Of a stretch of 64,000 nucleotides of DNA, positions 9,212 through 17,345 are shown piece by piece. Numbering within the stretch: position 1 is the stretch's first letter; each line of letters begins with the position of its first letter. Source of the stretch: JAJPHF01 sp035293805 (GTDB lineage: Bacteria; Chloroflexota; UBA6077; JAJPHF01); contig DATGMD010000060.1 of NCBI GenBank assembly GCA_035293805.1, positions 124,001 through 188,000 of the forward strand, written 5' to 3'. A model generated the notes under the pieces. The model worked only from the letters and a program-made list of their open reading frames with translations. It did no database searches and was not told where the DNA came from. The position numbers and the translations under genes were made by a program.

Positions 9212-10099
9212 TTACTCCTTACGGAACGTTAGGCAGTAATGGTGGTGGGTGTTGCTCACCCAGGCGTTGAACAGTCCGTAGGGCGCCAGGCGGATGTTGT
9301 CCTGCGCCCAGATACGCTCGTCTTTCAGGGCATAAAGCTCGCTCAGGCGCCGGGCCAGGTCCCAGGCCAGTGGATAGACCCGGCCGCCCTTCTTCACGTT
9401 CTTCACGATCACCGTGAGGTAGGCGCGCGGGCGCAGCTTCGCGTGGACGGCGGCGTAAACGGCGTATAGCTCGTTCAGAAACTGGTCGTAGTCGGCGACG
9501 TTGCCGAGGTCGTACGGCGAGCCCGAGTAGGTGACGGGCAGGCCGCGCTCGCGCCGTCCGGCCTGCGTCTCGAAACCAGGGCGGTGGAGCATGTCCCAGT
9601 AGGGCGGGCTGGTGAGGCAGTAGGCGATGGGCGGGAGGTCGAGCGCGGCGAGGTGGCGGGCATCGGCGACGACCAACCAGGCGGGCGGCCGGGTGTCCGC
9701 GGGCGGCAGGCCCGCGCTGAGCCGCACGGCGGCCGCGGCGGCGCCGTCGGCCTCCCCGGTGGCCGCGGCCTGCGCCAGCCGCCGGCGAGCCAGCTGGGCA
9801 AACGGCTCCGCCAGCTCGACGCCGATGCTGGGCCGTCCGGCGGCCTGTGCCGCGAGCAGGGTGCTGCCCGTACCCACCATCGGGTCGAGCACCCACTCGC
9901 CCCGCTTGGTGAAGAACTCGACGAACTCGCGCGCCAGCGTCTCGGGGAACTTCGCCGGGTGCTGGACTACCCCTGGCTCGCGGGGCGGCGGGTTGTGGAT
10001 GAACCAGCTCTTCTGGAACTTGATCCACTCGCGTGGCGTCAGGTCGTTGAGCCGATTCACCATTGCTCGCCGCGCGCGCGGCGGCCGCTGTGTCGTCAT
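9212..10099 (-). CDS. Site-specific DNA methyltransferase (N4-cytosine/N6-adenine type)
   Basis: A SAM-dependent amino-methyltransferase of about 295 residues. The SAM-binding motif I DPMVGTGSTLLAA (residue 72 onward) precedes the catalytic motif IV TSPPYWD (about 163-169). This order differs from the beta-class enzyme at 60.2 kb, so the two are not simple duplicates. The N-terminal half includes WIKFQKSWFIHNPPPREP, typical of small TSPPY methyltransferases. No endonuclease gene is nearby, so it is probably a solitary methyltransferase. The ATG at 10099 is uncertain; another ATG lies 12 codons downstream and a GTG far upstream. It converges with the antiporter gene, 9 bases away. Confidence 0.9.
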   Translation of the reverse strand: MTTQRPPRARRAMVNRLNDLTPREWIKFQKSWFIHNPPPREPGVVQHPAKFPETLAREFVEFFTKRGEWVLDPMVGTGSTLLAAQAAGRPSIGVELAEPFAQLARRRLAQAAATGEADGAAAAAVRLSAGLPPADTRPPAWLVVADARHLAALDLPPIAYCLTSPPYWDMLHRPGFETQAGRRERGLPVTYSGSPYDLGNVADYDQFLNELYAVYAAVHAKLRPRAYLTVIVKNVKKGGRVYPLAWDLARRLSELYALKDERIWAQDNIRLAPYGLFNAWVSNTHHHYCLTFRKE

Positions 10100-10259
10100 G
10101 TTGGCACCCGCCGTACCCCCGCCCCCCGGCGATACGGCCAACAGGTTTTGGCTGGACACGCTACTCGGCCGCCGGTCGGTCCCGGCGGGCACTCGTGATC
10201 GCTGGCGCGCGCAACTCAGCACCGGTGTCGGTCCCCGGCGCACGGCGACCGGCGTGCGG

Positions 10260-10751
10260 TCAGCGGAAGCCGCGCAGGACCGCAGTCAGCGTCACAAACA
10301 CCACGAGCAGCCCGAGCATCGCGGCGCCCATGGCCGGGCCGCCAGCCAGAAAGCCGCTCACCGTGCCCAAGACGAGCAGCAGCAGGCCGCACGACTGGGC
10401 GAAGTCCCACAGCGGGTGCCGCGCCCAGCGCGGCCGGCGGGCCCGGGCCCCGTCGGGCGCCGTCCACAACGGCGCAACTAGCTCGCCGACGATCGGCAGC
10501 GCCGGGCCGACACGCGCGGCCTCGAGCGCCGCCCGCCACTCGTCCTCGGGCGCTCCCTCGCGCTCGTAGATTCGCTGCACTCGCCAGCGCAGCTCGCGTC
10601 GCCGCGGCGCAATGGACCGCGCGTACAGCGCGCTCTCCTCGGGCGCGAGCTGATGGTGCGCCTTGCCCAGGACGACGCGCCAGGCCGGCGGCAGCTCCTG
10701 CCCGTCGGCGGCCAGGTCGGCGGCCAGGCGATCGACGAAGAAGTCTGCCAT
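10260..10751 (-). CDS. Hypothetical protein with C-terminal membrane hairpin
   Basis: This 163-residue protein is not one I recognise. The soluble N-terminal part (MADFFVDRLAADLAADGQ..., to about residue 110) is helical and Arg-rich, and ends in two hydrophobic segments, SCGLLLLVLGTVSGFLAG and GAAMLGLLVVFVTLTAVL. It is probably an inner-membrane protein with a cytoplasmic N-terminal domain. Starting at the internal ATG at 10751 removes a few non-typical residues. It lies between a DNA methyltransferase and a dispersed repeat, on the same strand as both flanking genes. Confidence 0.65.
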   Translation of the reverse strand: MADFFVDRLAADLAADGQELPPAWRVVLGKAHHQLAPEESALYARSIAPRRRELRWRVQRIYEREGAPEDEWRAALEAARVGPALPIVGELVAPLWTAPDGARARRPRWARHPLWDFAQSCGLLLLVLGTVSGFLAGGPAMGAAMLGLLVVFVTLTAVLRGFR

Positions 10752-10780
10752 GCCGCGCCAGTATAGCACCGCGGAAGCCT

Positions 10781-10952
10781 ACCCTCCCCTGCTCCCCTCG
10801 CGATATGGAAAGGGGGAGGACCGGCGGACCTACCTCCCGGCTCCCCTCCCAATGTGGAAGGGGGAGAGGAGAGGCCGGGGTGGCTCCCCCCTTCCTTCAG
10901 AGGGTGTGACGCGGAGCACTGCAAGCGTCGCTGGGGCCGGGGCGGTTAGGTT
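10781..10952 (-). repeat. Dispersed repeat with terminal inverted repeats, copy 1
   Basis: The full element spans about 10828-10952, preceded by a partial copy at 10781-10820. Its ends are ACCTACCTCCCGGCTCCC and GGGGCCGGGGCGGTTAGGTT, which are near reverse complements. The interior (about 10870-10935) matches the reverse complement of 23400-23490 nearly base for base, including GCGGAGCACTGCAAGCGTCG against CGCGGAACACTGCAAGCATCG (read on the minus strand of the 23.4 kb copy). Conservation of this non-palindromic core between two loci shows a mobile or duplicated element rather than simple-sequence convergence. It overlaps the stop end of the isochorismatase-family gene by two bases. Confidence 0.8.
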
Positions 10953-11613
10953 ACCGCGCCGCGACGGCCGCGGGCGCCAGCAGCTCGGCGAACAGGGCGA
11001 TTACCTCGTCCGTGCGACGCACCACGCCGAAGTGGCGCGGGAACGTACTCATCGTCGCGCAGTGGCCCGCCTCGCTGCCGTCGGCGCAGGCGTCGTCGAT
11101 CAAGATCACGTTGAAGCCCCGGTCCGCGGCATCGCGGGCGGTGTTGTCCACGCAGTGATTCGTGGACGTGCCCGTCACGACGAGGTTCTGCACGCCCAAG
11201 TTGCGCAGGTAGAGGTCGAGCGGCGACCCGATGAAGGCGCTGGTGGCGTTCTTGTCGATGACCAGCTCGGTCGGACGCGGCGCCAGCTCGGGGCACACCT
11301 CGAAGCCCGGCGTGCCGCGCGGCACTCGCGGCGGCGCGGCATCGCCCGGCTTGCGGATCCAGCTCTCGCGGCGCCGCGCGTGCTGGTCGCGCGCGTCCGG
11401 GAGCAGCGAGCCCACGCGCAAGAAGATCACCGGCAGCTCGTGCGCCCGGAAGAAGTCACGGAGCTGCAAGTTGGTGTCCAGCACGCGGCGCGGCAGCTCC
11501 GAGTAGTTCTGCATGTCCACGACCAGGAGCGCCGTGCGCTCGGGGTCGATGGTCAGCTCGGCGAGCGCGAGCGGGCTTGCCGTGGGGTCCTGCCAGCGAA
11601 TCGTGTGGCGCAT
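10951..11613 (-). CDS. Cysteine hydrolase, isochorismatase family
   Basis: The product of 220 residues belongs to the family that hydrolyses isochorismate, nicotinamide or N-carbamoyl compounds. The catalytic triad is visible: D33 in LLVVDMQN, K121 in VIDKNATSAF and C154 in TGTSTNHCVDNTARDA. The TSTNHCV context resembles peroxyureidoacrylate/ureidoacrylate and N-carbamoylsarcosine amidohydrolases more than true isochorismatase, but the substrate cannot be fixed. It lies immediately downstream of the EVE-domain gene in the minus-strand run that includes an ABC ATPase. Confidence 0.92.
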   Translation of the reverse strand: MRHTIRWQDPTASPLALAELTIDPERTALLVVDMQNYSELPRRVLDTNLQLRDFFRAHELPVIFLRVGSLLPDARDQHARRRESWIRKPGDAAPPRVPRGTPGFEVCPELAPRPTELVIDKNATSAFIGSPLDLYLRNLGVQNLVVTGTSTNHCVDNTARDAADRGFNVILIDDACADGSEAGHCATMSTFPRHFGVVRRTDEVIALFAELLAPAAVAAR

Positions 11614-11629
11614 GGGTGCCTCCTCTCCG

Positions 11630-12091
11630 CTACGGTGTGGCCGCAGCGGGCTCCGCGGTGCGGAGCGCCGCCTCGATGCGCGCGAAGTCTGCCTCCGGAA
11701 TCAGGTGGACGTTGCCCTGAAACGCCAGGTGCCAGTGCTCCGCGGGCCACTTGCGCGGGAATTCCAGCGCGGGCAGCAGGCCCACCGCCGGCACGTAATC
11801 GGCCTCGGGCAGCGTCACGTCGGGCTGGATCTTCACGCGGAACGGGTAGTCCTCGCCTTTCTTGCGGCCGTCCCAGACCATAGTGTGATCTTCCCAGTAG
11901 GGCGAGGTGATCGTCGCCGTGAAGGCGAACGCCTGCCGCCCGGTGGCGTACAGCACCATGCGGTCGCCGGGCTGCATGCGCTCGGCCTTCCTGCGGTGCC
12001 GGCTCTTTATCCCCTGCATCGTGTAGCCCAGGTCACGGGTGGTGGCGATGTTCTCGGGCGACGTGACGATCAGCCAATGCTTGACGGCCAT
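11630..12091 (-). CDS. EVE domain-containing protein
   Basis: About 153 residues starting at the ATG that begins MAVKHWLIVTSPEN, with an AGGAG ribosome-binding site before it. This is the EVE (PUA/YTH-like) fold: KHWLIVTSPENI at the start, then GDRMVLYATGRQAFAFTATITSPY and FPFRVKI-type text. EVE proteins bind modified bases in DNA or RNA; some are linked to restriction or defence, others to RNA metabolism. It lies 17 bases from the isochorismatase-family gene, so the two are probably co-transcribed. No other defence gene is adjacent, although a DNA methyltransferase is 1.5 kb downstream. Confidence 0.9.
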   Translation of the reverse strand: MAVKHWLIVTSPENIATTRDLGYTMQGIKSRHRRKAERMQPGDRMVLYATGRQAFAFTATITSPYWEDHTMVWDGRKKGEDYPFRVKIQPDVTLPEADYVPAVGLLPALEFPRKWPAEHWHLAFQGNVHLIPEADFARIEAALRTAEPAAATP

Positions 12092-12209
12092 GCGCGCTCC
12101 TGCGTCGGGCTCTGGCACGGGCCAGGCGGGGCCGAGGGTACCAGCCGCCCGGCGGCGGGTCAAGCCACGGCGCCCGGCGGAGACGAGATTGTAACGCCTG
12201 CCGCTCCGC

Positions 12210-12995
12210 CTACCCGCCCTCGACGCGGCGCGGGTGGGCGCGGCGTACCTCGCTCTCCAGCAGCTCCCAGATGCGCTGCGTCGTGGCCGCGTAGGCGGGC
12301 TGCGCCATCATCTCCATCGTGCGCGGGCGCGGCAGGTCGACCGAAACGAAATCCAGAATCGTGCCCGGGCCGGCGCTCATCACGACCACGCGGTCGCTCA
12401 GCAGCACGGCCTCGTCGATGCTGTGCGTGACGTAGATCACCGTCTTGTGCGTCTGCTCCCACAGGTTCAGCAACTCAAGCTGCATCATGCGCCGATTGAG
12501 CGCGTCCAGGTGTGCGAAGGGCTCGTCCATCAGCAGGATCTCGGGGTCGTTCGCCAGGGCGCGGGCGATGCCCGCCTTCTGCTTCATGCCGCCGGAGAGC
12601 TGGCCGGGCAGGAACTGCTCGAAGCCGGCCAGGCGCACCTTGCTCAGCAGGCGGTGGACCACGCTCTGCCGCTCGTCCTCCGGCCGCTTGCGGAACTCGG
12701 GGCCCAGCCCCACGTTCGTCTCGACGACGCGCCAGGGCAGCAGGCGGTAGTCCTGCCAGACCATTGCCGTGCGGGTCTGGCAGCGCTGCTCCCCGATGAA
12801 GCTGATGGTGCCGCTCGTGGGGCGCTCCAGCTCGGCGATCAGGCTGAGCAGCGTGCTCTTACCACAGCCCGACGGGCCGACGATGCTGACGAACTCGCCG
12901 TCGCGCACGTCCATCGTAATGCCGTCGAGGGCGACCAGACGGCGCTTGCTGCCCGTCTCGAAGACCTTGACCACGTCGACTAACCGAATGAGCAC
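12210..12995 (-). CDS. ABC transporter ATP-binding protein, nitrate/sulfonate/taurine type
   Basis: The product of 261 residues energises uptake of small anionic solutes. All ABC motifs are present: Walker A GPSGCGKST (40-48), Q81 in the Q-loop, signature LSGGMKQ (133-139), Walker B ILLMDEP (153-159), and the H-switch VTHSIDEAV. The sequence is close to SsuB/TauB/NrtD. The matching binding protein lies 670 bases upstream at 13665, with an unrelated-looking gene between them. No permease gene (SsuC/TauC) is present in the window, so the membrane subunit must be encoded elsewhere or this is a broken cassette. Confidence 0.94.
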   Translation of the reverse strand: MLIRLVDVVKVFETGSKRRLVALDGITMDVRDGEFVSIVGPSGCGKSTLLSLIAELERPTSGTISFIGEQRCQTRTAMVWQDYRLLPWRVVETNVGLGPEFRKRPEDERQSVVHRLLSKVRLAGFEQFLPGQLSGGMKQKAGIARALANDPEILLMDEPFAHLDALNRRMMQLELLNLWEQTHKTVIYVTHSIDEAVLLSDRVVVMSAGPGTILDFVSVDLPRPRTMEMMAQPAYAATTQRIWELLESEVRRAHPRRVEGG

Positions 12996-13048
12996 GCTTA
13001 CTCCAGTGCTGAGCTTAGAACCGAGCCTAACTCAGCGCGCGGCAGGCG

Positions 13049-13582
13049 CTACTCGCGCCGCCAGAAGGCCCACCAGGGGCGGTCGCCGGCGGGTTCGGGC
13101 GCCCGCTCGCGGGCCTCGATGTACTTTGTGCGCAGCCGCAAGAGCTGCAGGCGCACGGCCTCGCTGTCGAGCACGACGCGGTCGTCCACCGTGACCTGCA
13201 CACGGCAGCGCTCGGGCCGGTCGGGCGGCGCCACTGCCGCGTCGATCACGCAGTCCGCAATGCCCTGCGCGTCGAGCAGCTGACCGATCAGGCGGAGCAA
13301 CACCGACCAGCGGGTCAGCGCGGTGGGGTCCATCCACGGCGCCGGCCGCGGCTGCGCGCGTCGCTGCTCCTGCTGCGCGCGGGACTGCGTGAGCAGCTCT
13401 TGCCAGGTGTAGGTACGCACGCCGTACGCGCTCGTCGTCGCGATCCGGATGCCGGCGAGGTCGACGGTCAGCCCGGCGCGGCCCACCTGGCTGGCTTCCA
13501 GCCCCAGTCCCACGGTTCGCAGGGCTTCCTGAAGGGAGAGGCGACCGACACTGCGGGCACGCTGCGCGGTGTAATGCTGCAT
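13049..13582 (-). CDS. Hypothetical protein between ABC transporter subunits
   Basis: About 177 residues from the ATG at 13582, which has a strong GGGGAGG ribosome-binding site. I do not recognise it. The N-terminal third (RLSLQEALRTVGLGLEASQ and an AYGVRTYTWQELL segment) precedes a region with many Arg and Gln residues. The C-terminal part, VDDRVVLDSEAVRLQLLRLR, ends in PWWAFWRRE. It is soluble, with no signal. It sits where the permease would be expected in a TauABC-type cassette but has no membrane segment, so it cannot replace it. Confidence 0.7.
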   Translation of the reverse strand: MQHYTAQRARSVGRLSLQEALRTVGLGLEASQVGRAGLTVDLAGIRIATTSAYGVRTYTWQELLTQSRAQQEQRRAQPRPAPWMDPTALTRWSVLLRLIGQLLDAQGIADCVIDAAVAPPDRPERCRVQVTVDDRVVLDSEAVRLQLLRLRTKYIEARERAPEPAGDRPWWAFWRRE

Positions 13583-13664
13583 GACCTCCCCTACCGCTCG
13601 ATACCCCGCGGGAGCGACATGGTGTCTCACTTCATCATAGCCCGCGGAGCGGCGCCGCGGGGCG

Positions 13665-14753
13665 CTACTCGCCGTAGAGCTGGCGGATGAAGCCGCTCTC
13701 GTCCAGCGCCCGCACGAAGCGGTCGTCTACCAGGTCCTCGTAGCGCAGGTTGCGCGCCTCGGGGCGGTCGGCCGCCGCCTCCTCGATGGTGGTGGCCAGC
13801 GACTTCGGCTTCACGTAGGGGGCGTGCGTTAGCATCATCGCATCGGATGCATAGTACTGAAGATAAGCCTCTTCCAGCCCGTCCGGATCCTCCAGCTCGT
13901 TGTAGTGCTTGATCGCCTGCTTGGTCGCCTCTTTCTCCGTGTAGCCGTAGCGGATCGCCTGCACCAGCGCGCGCACGAACCGCTGCACCACGTCGGGCTG
14001 CGCGGCGATGAAGGCGCGGGTGGCCACCGCGGTGTTGTGCTGATAGTCGGCGTCGGGCAGGCGGCTGAGGTCGACGATCTCGTTGTAGCCGGCCTTGCGA
14101 ACGAGGGTGGTCGCGGGCGGGTTCAGCACGGCGCCGTCGATGGCGCCCGACTGGAGCGCGGCGACGCGCTGCACGTCGCCGCCGATCTGGATGAGCTGCA
14201 CGTCGTTCTCGCCCAGGCCGGACAGCTTGAGCGCCGCGCGGGTGGCGAGGTCCGAGCTGGAGCCGAAGCGACTGACGCCGAGGCGCTGGCCGCGCAGGTC
14301 GGCCACCTGGTGGGCGTTCGGCCCGCCCATCAGCTTGTAGGGGTAGCGATCGGCCATGCTCGCGAGGATCGCCAGCTCGGCGCCGCCGGCCACGGCGCTG
14401 ACCACCGCGGCGGCGCCGATCAGCCCGACGGGCACCTCGCCGGCGACCAGCGTCTGGAGCGCCTTGCTGCCGGACTCGACGAACAGCAGCTCGGTATCCA
14501 GGCCATTCGCCGCGAACAGGCCGGCGTCCTGGGCGACCCAAAGGGGCGTCTGGCTGGCGTCCACCGAGCTGTAACCGATCTTCAGGGCCACGCGGGGCAC
14601 GGGGGGCTCGGCCGGCGGTGCGGCGGCCGGGGCAGCCGGCGCCGGCGCGGCCGGAGCGGTAGTGGCCGGTGTGGCCGGCGCGGGGCGGCAGGCGCCCAGC
14701 GCCAGGGTGAGCGCCAGCGCGGCCGCCGCCGGCCGCCAGAGTGCTTCGAGCAT
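13665..14753 (-). CDS. ABC transporter substrate-binding lipoprotein, NMT1/SsuA-like
   Basis: About 362 residues. The ATG at 14753 follows GGAGGG at good spacing; a GTG one codon earlier is also possible. The lipoprotein signal has lipobox LGAC, then an Ala/Pro linker. The binding fold shows LKIGYSSVDASQTPLWVAQD, GSKALQTLVAGEVPVGLIG and DLRGQRLGVSRFGSSSD, matching the NMT1/THI5 and SsuA families. It resembles the protein encoded at 6033 (same fold and motif order), so the window has two distant paralogues. The ABC ATPase at 12210 is its likely partner. Confidence 0.92.
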   Translation of the reverse strand: MLEALWRPAAAALALTLALGACRPAPATPATTAPAAPAPAAPAAAPPAEPPVPRVALKIGYSSVDASQTPLWVAQDAGLFAANGLDTELLFVESGSKALQTLVAGEVPVGLIGAAAVVSAVAGGAELAILASMADRYPYKLMGGPNAHQVADLRGQRLGVSRFGSSSDLATRAALKLSGLGENDVQLIQIGGDVQRVAALQSGAIDGAVLNPPATTLVRKAGYNEIVDLSRLPDADYQHNTAVATRAFIAAQPDVVQRFVRALVQAIRYGYTEKEATKQAIKHYNELEDPDGLEEAYLQYYASDAMMLTHAPYVKPKSLATTIEEAAADRPEARNLRYEDLVDDRFVRALDESGFIRQLYGE

Positions 14754-15339
14754 CACGATCCCTCCTCACGGCCTGTCGCGCCGTCTGCGCAATAGTAAAC
14801 TGCCACTCGCCCGGTCGCCAGCCGACGCGGCACGGTGGGGGCGCCCCAGGACATCGTGGCGCAGTTTGGTATCCGAGGAACGGTCAAACGATGCTCCTTT
14901 ACCGGATGGTTAAACGCTAGGCCGGGCGCGGGTCTGCGCGTGCTGGTCGGACGCGGAAGGCCGCATCGTTTACCCCGTACGATACTCCCGCGGTAGCCTG
15001 CCGCGGGCCGGGCCGGCGGGGTGGGGTGCCCCGGGCATGGGCGCAGGCGGCGGGCGCGGGGGAGGCGTGTACGGCGTAAGATAAGCGACCACGTCGCGCC
15101 GGACGGCGGGCGCTCTCCTGCGCGCCTCGCGGCCGGATACTGGTGGTGCGCCGCCCAGGGAGGGCGCAGCACGCAGCGCCCCTACACCCGGGGGCGGCGA
15201 CCACGCAGCATCTCTATGAGATATGCATTGGCAGGGTGCTGTCGTCCGGCGGAGGCGGCGGTGCCGCGAGACCGAACGCAAACCGGGGGGAGCTGCCCGG
15301 CGCGGTGAATGTGAGAACGCTAGCCGAGGGGCGGCCGGC
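14754..15339. promoter_or_regulatory. Gene-free region upstream of the binding-protein gene, with repeated CGTTTAnCC motif
   Basis: No convincing gene is seen in these 586 bases. An AT-richer patch at 14880-14975 contains GGTCAAACG (14882), GGTTAAACG (14908) and an inverted copy CGTTTACC (14967). These could be operator half-sites for the gene starting at 14753. The region 15140-15200 is G/C-rich repeat-like sequence. Assignment as a control region is inference. Confidence 0.3.
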
Positions 15340-15801
15340 TCAGCGGTCGTGGCCGCGAGCGTTGCCGTGCGGGCCGCGCCCGGGATGCTCGGGCTCGCGC
15401 CGCGGCGGGGCAGCAGGCGGTTGCGGTGGCCCGGTGGGGACAGAGCGTGCGGGCGCCACGGTGGCCGGCGCGAGCGGCGGGGTGGTCGGTGACCGGGGCG
15501 GTGCGGGTGGCGCCGTTGGCTCAGGGAACGTCGGTGTGGGCGACGCGGCCGGCGCGAGCGTGCTGGTCGTAGGCAGAGCGGCTACGTTTGGCGTGCTCCG
15601 GGTGGATGGGGCGGCCATGCTCGGCGTACCGGTTACGGGCGGCCCGTTGGCGCTCGGCGCACTAGGCGCGGCGGACAGCAGCGCTACCCCGAAGGCGTAG
15701 CAGGGCAGCGTGCCGACGATAATTGCGAGGAACGCCGTCGCCAGGCCGCGCTCGCGCGCCGGCAGCCCGCGGTACCAGCGCCACATTCGCCTCATGCCCA
15801 T
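15340..15801 (-). CDS. Single-pass membrane protein with Ser/Thr/Pro-rich tail
   Basis: The protein of 153 residues has a short basic N-terminus (MGMRRMWRWYRGLPARERG), one hydrophobic segment (residues 20-44, LATAFLAIIVGTLPCYAFG), then a tail of more than 100 residues that is almost entirely Pro, Ala, Thr and Ser. It is probably anchored in the membrane with the tail outside, perhaps glycosylated. No domain is recognised. The low-complexity tail means other frames are also open, but the positive-inside N-terminus followed by a clean helix supports this frame. Confidence 0.55.
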   Translation of the reverse strand: MGMRRMWRWYRGLPARERGLATAFLAIIVGTLPCYAFGVALLSAAPSAPSANGPPVTGTPSMAAPSTRSTPNVAALPTTSTLAPAASPTPTFPEPTAPPAPPRSPTTPPLAPATVAPARSVPTGPPQPPAAPPRREPEHPGRGPHGNARGHDR

Positions 15802-15866
15802 CGCCCAGACGATAAGATCACGCGCCAGTAGGCTCTAAGTAAAGTACGCCAGCATTCGGCAGCAGT

Positions 15867-16085
15867 TCAAAGTGCTACGGCGCCACGCCGACTTATCGGC
15901 TTGGCCCCTGCCATCTCGGCCTCGGCTCGTGCTCGACACTCTGCCATGACAAGCCCCGGAATCGTGCGGAGGGCGAGGGCGATGCCAAGCGGCAGTAGAA
16001 TGAGATCGTCCACGACGCCGAAGACTGGCACGAAATCGGGGATCAGGTCAATCGGGCTGAGCGCACAGGCGACGACTCCTGCCAC
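15867..16085 (-). CDS. DUF1232 (YkvA-like) membrane protein, short
   Basis: The 72-residue product contains the family core ALSPIDLIPDFVPVFGVVDD followed by LILLPLGIALALR, diagnostic for DUF1232. Family members are usually 100-140 residues; here the part before the core is nearly absent. A stop codon lies seven codons before the GTG start, and the codons between still read family-like (RLFVAG), so the gene may be truncated at its 5' end. The function of the family is unknown. It is divergent from the membrane-protein gene at 16142 with only 56 bases between. Confidence 0.7.
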   Translation of the reverse strand: MAGVVACALSPIDLIPDFVPVFGVVDDLILLPLGIALALRTIPGLVMAECRARAEAEMAGAKPISRRGAVAL

Positions 16086-16141
16086 GAAGAGTCGTGCCGC
16101 ACCTCAGTCGGTGCGCCAGGCCGCGTACGGGAGCAGACGAG

Positions 16142-16666
16142 ATGGAAGGCGAATTCGCGGCGGCGGTCGCGCGGTGGCAGAATTTCGAGACGCTGGCCGG
16201 TTCGATTGCCGCTACTCTCCTAGGACTGCTATTCGTAGCCGTCTCCATTCGCCCCGCGCTCTTCAGCCAGGAGAACCACGTGGCCTTCCTGACTGTCGCG
16301 GCGAAGTCGATGGGGTTATTCATGCTGGTGGCGCTCATGGCGCTGGTGCTGCAGATTCCCGATATAAAACCGGACAGCATGGGCATCGTGCTCGGGATAA
16401 TGGCGGTGATCTCGATTTTCAACACAATGCAGCAGGTGGCGGCGATGCGTCCCATTTTGAATGAATGGGGGCTACTGTTTCTCGTACGACGCGTGCTGCT
16501 CCCCGCGCTCGGCTACGCGGGCCTCCTGCTCGCTAGCGTCGCGTTGTATAACGGCGACGTGCGGTGGCTCTCCCTGCTAGGCGGCACGCAAATCCTGTTC
16601 TTGTTTACTGGTACCTACAACGCCTGGGACCTACTGATACGGTTAGGACGAGACAAGACAGGGTGA
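16142..16666 (+). CDS. Hypothetical four-helix membrane protein
   Basis: About 174 residues from the ATG beginning MEGEFAAAVARWQNFETLAG. Four or five hydrophobic segments follow (LAGSIAATLLGLLFVAVSI, SMGLFMLVALMALVLQI, GIVLGIMAVISIF, VLLPALGYAGLLLASVALY). The pattern of an acidic, Trp-containing N-terminus before the first helix is seen in several unnamed bacterial membrane proteins. I do not recognise the family. Its codon use is less GC-rich than neighbouring blocks, as is true for the whole 15.8-19.7 kb region. Confidence 0.75.
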   Translation: MEGEFAAAVARWQNFETLAGSIAATLLGLLFVAVSIRPALFSQENHVAFLTVAAKSMGLFMLVALMALVLQIPDIKPDSMGIVLGIMAVISIFNTMQQVAAMRPILNEWGLLFLVRRVLLPALGYAGLLLASVALYNGDVRWLSLLGGTQILFLFTGTYNAWDLLIRLGRDKTG

Positions 16667-16864
16667 CTCGGCGCCAGGCGGTGGGGCGATTACGTGTCCT
16701 GGGATAGAGTGGGTGCTGCAGGGCGGAACGGCCTCTCGTGAATAAAGCCTGCGAAACGCAAGCTGGAACGGACGTGGGGGGGCGACCATATGACTGGCAC
16801 GGACGTGTGGGAAGCGGTGCGTCTAGGGTATCCCTGATGCTTGACCACAAATCGGCCGAGTGCC

Positions 16865-17305
16865 ATGCTTGAGGGGGAGGCCGACGTGGACGAGGGTGAG
16901 CACCAGCGATGGGGGATGCGGGACTGGGCTGACGAGGCTGCTCGGCTAGAGATCGAGAAAGCCGACGACGGTGGCTTCGATCCGTTCAGTGCGACCAGGG
17001 AAGCATTCCTCTCGTTCGGCACAGTCGGGATTCTGGCTGGCCTCTTCCTCGTGCCCGCGCTGCTCCTGCTCGACGCCTTCTTCACCCACAATCGGGTCCT
17101 GGGCGTGTTCGCCGTCGAGCTAGCGGTCGGCCTGCTGCTCGTACTCAACCCTTGGCGATTGCGCTCGCGGCTGCCGCTGATCGGCTCCTCTAACAAGCTT
17201 GTCTCTGCGGTGGGATGGGGAATCCTGTCTCTATTGGGTGCGGCACTTCTGCTGGCGTCGGCTCCAATCTCCCTGCCAGGTGTCCTTATTGTGCGCTTGC
17301 GCTGA
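16865..17305 (+). CDS. Hypothetical three-helix membrane protein, tandem paralogue A
   Basis: About 146 residues. An acidic N-terminus (MLEGEADVDEGEHQRWGMRD) precedes three hydrophobic segments (about residues 50-75, 80-100 and 115-140). It is paralogous to the next gene: FAVELAVGLLLVLNPWRLRS matches MAVEIVVGLLLLSDAWGLRR, and VSAVGWGILSLLGAALL matches QAAVGWIALVVGALLV. Both genes share CGAGTGCC directly before the ATG, which also supports the chosen start over an upstream TTG. Function unknown. Confidence 0.72.
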   Translation: MLEGEADVDEGEHQRWGMRDWADEAARLEIEKADDGGFDPFSATREAFLSFGTVGILAGLFLVPALLLLDAFFTHNRVLGVFAVELAVGLLLVLNPWRLRSRLPLIGSSNKLVSAVGWGILSLLGAALLLASAPISLPGVLIVRLR

Positions 17306-17345
17306 GTGAGCCATACGAGCCTTGACCTGAATTCGGGCGAGTGCC

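Noticed and set aside
9212..12091. A defence island made of methyltransferase, EVE and hydrolase genes
   Set aside because: EVE and methyltransferase genes occur together by strand only; no nuclease, helicase or other defence gene is present, and the isochorismatase-family enzyme is metabolic.
15021..15700. Plus-strand open frames over the gene-free region and the Ser/Thr/Pro-rich gene
   Set aside because: Composition is dominated by Gly, Arg and Ala as expected for shadows; the minus-strand frame at 15340 has a proper membrane segment instead.
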